Positions 14,588 through 19,332 of a stretch of 19,332 nt of DNA are shown one piece after another; the stretch's first letter is position 1; each line of letters opens with the position of its first letter. Under the pieces are notes generated by a model. That model was not told where the DNA came from. It worked only from the letters and a program-made list of their open reading frames with translations, and ran no database searches. Location of the stretch: positions 1 to 19,332 of the forward strand of contig PWSL01000081.1 in the NCBI GenBank assembly GCA_003563255.1, written 5' to 3'. The stretch comes from Desulfonatronospira sp. GTDB taxonomy: Bacteria > Desulfobacterota > Desulfovibrionia > Desulfovibrionales > Desulfonatronovibrionaceae. The position numbers were made by a program, and so were the translations under genes.

Positions 14588-14708
14588 TGCCTTAAGAAGT
14601 ATGGGAGTATGGGCGTATGGGAGTATGGGAGTATGGGCGTATGGGAGTCAAAACATCTTTACACCCACTCATGGATACCCCCATACCCCCATACTTTCTT
14701 CCTAAGGG
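14585..14708. repeat. Octamer tandem repeat within a long inverted repeat
   Basis: Six head-to-tail copies of GTATGGG(A/C) at 14599-14646. A complementary shorter run TACCCCCATACCCCCATACT lies at 14676-14695. The outer arms CCCTGCCTTAAGAAGTATGG (from 14585) and a partner ending CTTTCTTCCTAAGGG (to 14708) also pair, so the whole can fold into one long stem. Confidence 0.8.
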
Positions 14709-14768
14709 AGGGGATTTTACGCCGTGCGCGTGATCTAATCCAGATGGGCAGGATGTCAGAAACAGTTA

Positions 14769-14797
14769 CCAACATGTTGGTTTGAAATTTGTGCTAA
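14769..14797 (+). repeat. Block B repeat, copy 1
   Basis: Begins with the perfect palindrome CCAACATGTTGG and continues TTTGAAATTTGTGCTAA. The matching copy is at 19186-19212; a weaker relative (GACATGTTGG, GTCGAAATATGTACT) is at 783-805. Role unknown. Confidence 0.7.
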
Positions 14798-14910
14798 GCG
14801 CCTATCCAATTCCATAAATCTTTGATTGTACTGATTCCTGCCATCTGGCTCCTGTGACTGCAAAAAGAATATTTTTCAGTCGTGTCTTGGTACAACTGCC
14901 GGAGAAAAAT

Positions 14911-15354
14911 ATGAAAGAAAGCATGAAGCGCTCTTTTGACGAACTGCAGGCCAGGGTGGACCACCAGGCATTGCAGGATTTTGGTCCTGAGGTTTTCAGG
15001 CGGTGGAAAAACCCGGCTTTTATGGGCAGAATGCTTCAATATGACAGTAAGGCCGAGGCGGCCGGATCCTGCGGCAACAAGATGACCATTTACCTGCGTC
15101 TGCAAAATGATGTGATATCAGAGGCGACTTTTTTCAGCGAAGGTTGCGGCACAAGCGTGGTATGCGCTTCAGTGACATGCGAACTGGCCCGGGGCAGGCC
15201 CTTGAAGCAGGCCATGGAACTGCGACCGGAAGATATCATGCGTCTCCTGCCCGGGTTGCCCCCTGCCAGGAAGAAATATGCTCAGCTTGGAATATCGGCC
15301 CTGCACAGGGCCGTTGAGAAGTTATTAAGGCCGCAGTCCTGCCGGGTGGCCTGA
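14911..15354 (+). CDS. NifU/IscU-type iron-sulfur scaffold-like protein with one cluster cysteine missing
   Basis: 147 residues from ATG 14911, which has GGAG 6 nt upstream; the in-frame GTG at 14854 lacks a ribosome binding site. Iron-sulfur scaffolds assemble clusters on three conserved cysteines. Here Cys54 (GSCGNKM, usually CGD, so the nearby aspartate is asparagine) and Cys79 (SEGCGTSVVCAS) are in place, but the third site aligns with Tyr123 (ARKKYAQLG, usually a cysteine before A-x-L). Extra cysteines at 85, 90 and 143 might compensate. The fold and length are otherwise normal, so it may be a specialised or non-assembling relative. No iscS or nifS is beside it. It converges on clpX, 45 bp apart, with no clear terminator between them. 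Confidence 0.8.
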   Translation: MKESMKRSFDELQARVDHQALQDFGPEVFRRWKNPAFMGRMLQYDSKAEAAGSCGNKMTIYLRLQNDVISEATFFSEGCGTSVVCASVTCELARGRPLKQAMELRPEDIMRLLPGLPPARKKYAQLGISALHRAVEKLLRPQSCRVA

Positions 15355-15399
15355 CATCTCCGGGATTTATAAGGCTTTGCATACCCTTGTTGCGAGGAT

Positions 15400-16650
15400 T
15401 TAAGCCGTCTTAACCTCCTGTTCGTAAAAAAGCAGAGGATCGATGCCTTTTTCCACGACTTCCCTGTTGATCAGACACTCCTGGACTCCATGCGGTGAAG
15501 GCAGGTTGTACATGACATCCATCATTATGGATTCCATGACGTTTCTAAGGCCTCTTGCACCGGTTTTTCTTTCCATAGCCTTGGCTGCAATTGCCCGCAG
15601 GGCGTTCTGAGTGAACTTGAGCCTGATGTTGTCTAGCTCAAACATCTTCTGGTACTGTTTGACCAGTGCATTTTTAGGTTCTGTAAGAATGCGGACCAGA
15701 TCGTCCTCAGTAAGTTCCTCCAGGGAGGAAACCACGGGAATACGACCTACAAATTCAGGTATAAGGCCATATTTAATGAGGTCCGCCGGGTGGGCCATGC
15801 TGATGAGTTCGTTTTGAGTATAGGTGTTTTGAGTGCCGAGTTTGGCGCCGAATCCCATGCTGCCTTTATGGACTCTTTCCTGGACTATCTTTTCCATACC
15901 TATGAATGCTCCCCCGGCAATGAACAGGATATTGGAGGTATCCATGCGGATAAATTCCTGCTGAGGGTGCTTGCGTCCGCCTTTGGGGGGAATATTGGCC
16001 TCGGTGCCCTCTATGATTTTTAAAAGGGCCTGCTGTACCCCTTCCCCTGATACGTCCCTGGTGATGGAAGGACTGTCGGACTTGCGGGCTATCTTGTCTA
16101 TCTCGTCCACGTAAATGATACCCTTGGAGGCGGCCTCCAGGTCATAGTCCGCGTTCTGCATGAGCTGCACCAGGATATTCTCCACGTCTTCGCCCACGTA
16201 TCCAGCCTCGGTCAGAGTGGTGGCGTCGGCTATGGCAAATGGAACCTTGAGCACCCGGGCCAGAGTCTGGGCCAGGAGGGTCTTGCCGGAACCGGTGGGC
16301 CCGATGAGAAGGATATTGCTCTTGTCCAGTTCCACGTCATCTTTCCGGGTCTTTACATAGCGCACCCGCTTGTAGTGATTGTAAACCGCAACAGCAAGCA
16401 GCTTCTTGGTTTGTTCCTGTCCCACCACGTAATCATCCAGGGCTCTTTTAAGATCCGAGGGTGGCAGCAGGGTGTCGCCTTCCTCGACTTCCTCGGCATG
16501 ATCCTGGGCAATGATCTCATCACACAGGGATACACACTCATTGCAGATATATACATCCGGGCCGGCAATCAGCCTGTCCACTTCATCCTGGGTCTTGCCG
16601 CAGAAAGAACAGCCAAGGTCAGCCACATATGGCTTCTTTTTTTTGGCCAT
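15400..16650 (-). CDS. clpX: ClpX, ATP-dependent unfoldase of the ClpXP protease
   Basis: A 416-residue protein of usual length. Seen: the four-cysteine zinc domain (Cys14, Cys17, Cys36, Cys39) for dimerisation and adaptor binding; Walker A GPTGSGKT; pore-1 loop GYVGED; Walker [12 protein letters not shown]; the RKH loop ([10 protein letters not shown]); an IGF-type ClpP-docking loop reading SMGFGA; and sensor 2 GARGLR. It unfolds tagged substrates and feeds them to ClpP. The start is supported by AGAGGTGA 3-4 nt upstream of ATG. It is the last gene of tig-clpP-clpX, 38 bp after clpP. Confidence 0.98.
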   Translation of the reverse strand: MAKKKKPYVADLGCSFCGKTQDEVDRLIAGPDVYICNECVSLCDEIIAQDHAEEVEEGDTLLPPSDLKRALDDYVVGQEQTKKLLAVAVYNHYKRVRYVKTRKDDVELDKSNILLIGPTGSGKTLLAQTLARVLKVPFAIADATTLTEAGYVGEDVENILVQLMQNADYDLEAASKGIIYVDEIDKIARKSDSPSITRDVSGEGVQQALLKIIEGTEANIPPKGGRKHPQQEFIRMDTSNILFIAGGAFIGMEKIVQERVHKGSMGFGAKLGTQNTYTQNELISMAHPADLIKYGLIPEFVGRIPVVSSLEELTEDDLVRILTEPKNALVKQYQKMFELDNIRLKFTQNALRAIAAKAMERKTGARGLRNVMESIMMDVMYNLPSPHGVQECLINREVVEKGIDPLLFYEQEVKTA

Positions 16651-16688
16651 GAGTCACCTCTAGTGTTCCAATTTTTGACTATTTTAAT

Positions 16689-17297
16689 TTATTGACCTGT
16701 TTTGTCAATTTCGGATCTGGATGTGAGCACACTGTCTATGAGCCCATAATCCCTGGCATCCTGTGCTTCAAGGTAGTAGTCCCGATCCGTATCGTGCTCG
16801 ATCCTGGCCAGCTCCATCCTGGTATGATGGGCCAGGATTTTATTCAGCTTGGCTTTGAGGCGGATTATTTCCTTAGCCTGTATATCTATGTCCGTGGCCT
16901 GCCCCTTGAATCCTCCCATGGGTTGGTGGATGAGGATGCGGCTGTGGGGCAGGGCATAGCGCATGCCGGGGTTGCCGGCTGCCAGGAGCAGAGCCGCCAT
17001 ACTGGCGGCCTGACCCAGGCATACTGTAGCCACTGGCGCAGAAATGTACTGCATGGTATCATAAATGGCTAATCCGGCGGTTACTGAACCGCCGGGGGAG
17101 TTGATATAAAAATTGATCTCCCTTTCCTGGCTTTCTGACTCCAGGAAGAGCAACTGGGCGCAGATAAGGTTGGCCACGTGATCGTCAATAGGGGTGCCCA
17201 AAAGGATTATTCGATCCTTTAACAGCCTGGAGTACAGGTCGTACGCCCTCTCCCCTCTTCCGGTGGTTTCTATGACCATGGGCACATTGTAACTCAT
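16689..17297 (-). CDS. clpP: ClpP, serine peptidase subunit of ClpXP
   Basis: 202 residues with the complete triad: Ser99 in [11 protein letters not shown], His124 in ILIHQPMGG and Asp173 in DTDRDYYL. The oxyanion GGSVTAG segment is also present. It forms a double seven-membered ring with ClpX. The short N-terminus ([20 protein letters not shown]) fits the processed family form. ATG 17297 has AAGGAGA 7 nt upstream. A 155-bp MITE lies immediately before that site, separating clpP from tig. Confidence 0.98.
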   Translation of the reverse strand: MSYNVPMVIETTGRGERAYDLYSRLLKDRIILLGTPIDDHVANLICAQLLFLESESQEREINFYINSPGGSVTAGLAIYDTMQYISAPVATVCLGQAASMAALLLAAGNPGMRYALPHSRILIHQPMGGFKGQATDIDIQAKEIIRLKAKLNKILAHHTRMELARIEHDTDRDYYLEAQDARDYGLIDSVLTSRSEIDKTGQ

Positions 17298-17311
17298 TAC
17301 TATCTCCTTGG

Positions 17312-17466
17312 CACTACAGAGAAACTTATTTATTCACCTCCGGGGACTGGCTCTCCCCGCACTTATTTTTTCCAATAAAACCAAGATCATTTGTAATAAA
17401 AATAAGTGCGGGGGTGCCTGTCCCCGATTTAGCAGGTTGAAAAGTTTTATAAGTTTCGCTTTAGTG
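17312..17466 (+). mobile_element. MITE family copy 5, inside the tig-clpP-clpX operon
   Basis: 155 bp; ends CACTACAGAGAAACTTAT and ATAAGTTTCGCTTTAGTG. Flanked by TTGG (17308-17311) and TTAG (17467-17470), a decayed 4-bp duplication. The hairpin arms run from GGGGACTGGCTCTCCCCGCA (17342 onward) to GGGGGTGCCTGTCCCC (17426). It carries the subtype word GGTTGAAAAG and so shows the empty site of the 12142 insertion. The central spacer is identical, inverted, to that of the copy at 19215, suggesting recent spread. Its end is two bases from the clpP ribosome binding site. Confidence 0.9.
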
Positions 17467-17482
17467 TTAGTTGAGTATTTGT

Positions 17483-18808
17483 TCAGGCCTGGGCCGACTG
17501 GACCGTGGAATCGCCTGTTTGAGGCGGCACCATCTTGATCTCGGCATGCTCGTAGATAAATTCCATGGCCTTGTCCGCCAGGAGGGTGTCCTGCAGGGCG
17601 AACATGAGATTGTTGTCCTGGTAAAATTTTTTGAGCTGTGCGGGTTCCTGTCCCCCGGCCTGCGCCTGCTTCTGGATATAGGCATCCATTTCATCTTCGC
17701 TGACGGTCAATCCTTCGGTTTTGGCCACCGCCAGCAAGAAAAGCTGGGATTTGACCATGTCTTCGGCATGAGGCCTGAACTCTTCTGCAAGTTCTTCCCT
17801 TGTCTTGCCAATGGACTCCAGCCTTTTGCCCTTTTTTTCCAACTGGTTCTGCAGTGCGGTAATCTTCTGCTGGATGCGTCCCTGTACCAGGGAGTCAGGC
17901 AGCTCAAAATCAACCCTGGTCTTGAGATCGTCAAGGGCCTTTTTCTGTGCAGAGCTTTTGTGCAGTTCCTTGCGGGTGCTTTTGTAAGAATTTTCGATTA
18001 CCTGCTTGAGTTTTTCCACGGAATCAAAGCCCCCGGCCTTCTGGGCCAGTTCTTCGTCCACTTCGGGCAGCTTTTTTTCCTTGATGCTGTGCAGGGTGAC
18101 CTGCATCTGCACAGTCTTTCCGGCCAGGGCACTGTTAATAAAGTCATCCGGGAGTGTTATTTCGCGGGTTCCTGTCTCTCCGGGCTTCAGTTCCTTGATC
18201 AGTTCTTCAAAATCGGGCAAGGCAGCGCCCTCACCCAGGGTCATCTGGAAGTTGTCCGCCTTGACACCTTCGATGGATTTGCCGTCCTCAAACGCCTCAA
18301 AGTCGATAACTACAACCTCATTGTCTTTTGGGGGACGTTCTTCCTCAATAATGACCAGTTCAGCCATGTTGTTCTGGATACGGTTTATGACCAGATCCAC
18401 CTCATCGGTGTTCACTTGGACCTCTTCTTCTTCGATGCCGATGCCCTTGTAGGGGGGCAGTTCAAATACAGGCGCTACCTCAAAGCTGATGGAATAATTG
18501 AAGTCCTTGCCTCTTTCAAGAAGATCTGCATCTACATCTATGCGGGAAAGGGGGTTGAACTGCATCTCGCTCATGATCTGGTTGATATGGACGTTGATTA
18601 GGTCGTTGGTGGCCTCAGTGTAAATCTTTTTTTTGAACCTGCCCTCAACCACCGAAGAAGGCACCTTGCCCTTGCGAAAACCTTTCATTTCCACGTCTTT
18701 GCCGTACATGGCAGTGGCGGCGGACAGGGCCGCGTGTACTTCATCAGCGGGGGCCTGAACATTTATCTTTTTTTTCACAGGGGAAACATCTTCAACATTA
18801 TATTCCAT
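17483..18808 (-). CDS. tig: Trigger factor, ribosome-bound chaperone and peptidyl-prolyl isomerase
   Basis: A 441-residue protein of usual length. The N-terminal ribosome-binding domain has the GFRKGKVP signature loop (residues 43-50). The FKBP-type isomerase domain follows (DNEVVVIDFEAFEDGK, GEGAALPDFEELI, TREITLPDDF; about 155-245), then the long helical chaperone arms (KLPEVDEELAQKAGGFDSVE onward). It shields nascent chains at the exit tunnel. The start is fixed by AAGGAGGT 8-9 nt before ATG 18808. It opens the tig-clpP-clpX order typical of many bacteria; here a MITE separates it from clpP. Confidence 0.98.
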   Translation of the reverse strand: MEYNVEDVSPVKKKINVQAPADEVHAALSAATAMYGKDVEMKGFRKGKVPSSVVEGRFKKKIYTEATNDLINVHINQIMSEMQFNPLSRIDVDADLLERGKDFNYSISFEVAPVFELPPYKGIGIEEEEVQVNTDEVDLVINRIQNNMAELVIIEEERPPKDNEVVVIDFEAFEDGKSIEGVKADNFQMTLGEGAALPDFEELIKELKPGETGTREITLPDDFINSALAGKTVQMQVTLHSIKEKKLPEVDEELAQKAGGFDSVEKLKQVIENSYKSTRKELHKSSAQKKALDDLKTRVDFELPDSLVQGRIQQKITALQNQLEKKGKRLESIGKTREELAEEFRPHAEDMVKSQLFLLAVAKTEGLTVSEDEMDAYIQKQAQAGGQEPAQLKKFYQDNNLMFALQDTLLADKAMEFIYEHAEIKMVPPQTGDSTVQSAQA

Positions 18809-18899
18809 AGTTTGCGGACCTCCTTAGGGGTATCTTTTTTATTTAAGAACGTTTTAAAACCTGGAACGGTTGATTTTCTGGTTTAAGGAAATGTATCTG

Positions 18900-18955
18900 T
18901 TCAGCGCTAACGCGGGCTGTGCCCGCAACCCTGGATAAAGAAGTGCTCTTATCCC
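18900..18955 (+). repeat. Block A repeat, copy 2
   Basis: 56 bp from TTCAGCGCTAACGCGGG to AGTGCTCTTATCCC, including the hairpin GCGGGC-tgt-GCCCGC. Same orientation as 14531-14587. Confidence 0.8.
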
Positions 18956-18984
18956 ACCTGGGACAGTCCCTGATCCGTGCTAAG

Positions 18985-19012
18985 CTTATTCCGCGACCCT
19001 GCGCGGAATAAG
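18985..19012. repeat. Perfect 11-bp hairpin
   Basis: CTTATTCCGCG (18985-18995) and CGCGGAATAAG (19002-19012) around ACCCTG. No T-run follows, so it is not a classical terminator. Confidence 0.75.
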
Positions 19013-19185
19013 AGGCCCCTTCGGGACAAAAGAGACTGCCCCCCGGTTGAATGGAAGAGATTCAACTGGGCAGGCGCAATACACGGAATTTCACGGCATA
19101 TGCGTTGCTTCGCAACGCTTTAAAAACTTCCGTGCCCTTCCGTGTGTTCCGTGGGAAAAAGCTCCTGGCTTTCTTTGAAAATGAA

Positions 19186-19212
19186 ACAACATGTTGTTTC
19201 GAAATTTGTGCT
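19186..19212 (+). repeat. Block B repeat, copy 2
   Basis: Palindrome ACAACATGTTGT followed by TTCGAAATTTGTGCTA, ending two bases from a MITE. Same orientation as 14769-14797. Confidence 0.7.
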
Positions 19213-19214
19213 AA

Positions 19215-19332
19215 CACTACAGCGAAACTTATAAAATATAATTACGTATCTCAATTGGGGACAGGCACCCCCGCACTTATTTTTATTACAAATGATCTTG
19301 GTTTTATTGGAAAAAATAAGTGCGGGGAGAGC
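19215..19332 (-). mobile_element. MITE family copy 6, inverted and cut by the window end
   Basis: Begins CACTACAGCGAAACTTATAA and continues with the family's right-hand arm in reverse (GGGGACAGGCACCCCCGCAC, 19258 onward), the shared spacer and the start of the left arm. Compared with the copies at 4595 and 17312 it is in the opposite orientation. The outer part matches the 4595 subtype, while the spacer matches the 17312 copy, so it may be a recombinant. Confidence 0.88.

Larger units (their letters stand above)
14358..14910. other. Gene-free region between the NFACT and scaffold genes
   Basis: It contains the REP-like hairpin (14386-14480), repeat block A (14531-14587), an octamer tandem repeat inside a long inverted repeat (14585-14708), repeat block B (14769-14797), and the leader of the scaffold gene. 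No coding potential seen. Confidence 0.6.
18809..19332. other. Gene-free repeat region upstream of tig
   Basis: It holds the 18-bp motif ATGTATCTGTTCAGCGCT (18891-18908; inverted at 917-934), block A (18900-18955), a perfect 11-bp-stem hairpin CTTATTCCGCG/CGCGGAATAAG (18985-19012), a stretch of CACGGAA/TTCCGTG inverted words with hairpin GCGTTGC-ttc-GCAACGC (19080-19155), block B (19186-19212) and a MITE cut by the window end. No gene was seen. A tig promoter could not be assigned with confidence. Confidence 0.6.

Noticed and set aside
14599..14695. CRISPR-like array
   Set aside because: The units are contiguous octamers without spacers, and there are no cas genes.
17471..18601. 376-codon open frame on the + strand
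   Set aside because: Fully antisense to tig, which has clear family motifs and a strong ribosome binding site. The frame's protein is low-complexity and matches nothing I recognise.

Overview
The window looks like chromosomal DNA from a sulfate-reducing deltaproteobacterium of the Desulfovibrionales type. The strongest pointer is a complete dsrC whose product has both redox cysteines in its C-terminal arm. A YcaO-TPR fusion, a UPF0280/ApbE-like protein and a tig-clpP-clpX cluster fit the same group. The assignment is an inference from gene content; there is no rRNA or other decisive marker.

Layout. 1-658 (-): N-terminal part of a P-type cation ATPase, cut by the window edge. 659-1610: gene-free, with a candidate operator/promoter and a degenerate MITE. 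1611-2960 (+): a divergent DnaA-type initiator, convergent with a UPF0280 gene (2962-3699, -). 3744-4583 (+): a GT2 glycosyltransferase. 4584-4934: a MITE and a decayed relative. 4935-7529 (+): a large membrane-anchored TPR protein with a CCHC zinc-knuckle-like motif. 7583-10896 (-): in transcription order tRNA-Gly, tRNA-Cys, a protein-lysine-methyltransferase-like enzyme, a YcaO-TPR protein and DsrC. 11006-11752 (-): a DUF364 metal-chelation-type protein behind a structured leader. 12422-12784 (+): a DksA/TraR zinc-finger regulator. 12867-14357 (+): an NFACT/RqcH-like protein. 14911-15354 (+): a NifU/IscU-type scaffold lacking one canonical cysteine. 15400-18808 (-): tig-clpP-clpX, the co-translational folding and ATP-dependent proteolysis genes.

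Non-coding structure is the second theme. A MITE family of about 155 bp has terminal inverted repeats near CACTACAGCGAAACTTAT, short 4-bp target duplications, and an internal REP-like hairpin whose arms begin GGGGACTGGC and GGGGACAGGC. Five copies are visible (1016, 4595, 12015, 17312, 19215) plus relics. One copy is interrupted by a different 156-bp inverted-repeat element with a clean 8-bp target duplication, and another copy in the window shows the uninterrupted sequence. One copy sits inside the tig-clpP-clpX operon, two bases from the clpP ribosome binding site. A second repeat pair (blocks A and B) flanks the scaffold-clpX-clpP-tig block on both sides in the same orientation with different interiors.

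The most interesting gene set is methyltransferase-YcaO-DsrC. Two enzymes of protein-modifying families are translationally coupled and lie directly upstream, on the same strand, of a central sulfite-reduction carrier protein, which suggests (without proof) an undescribed modification of DsrC or of a partner.
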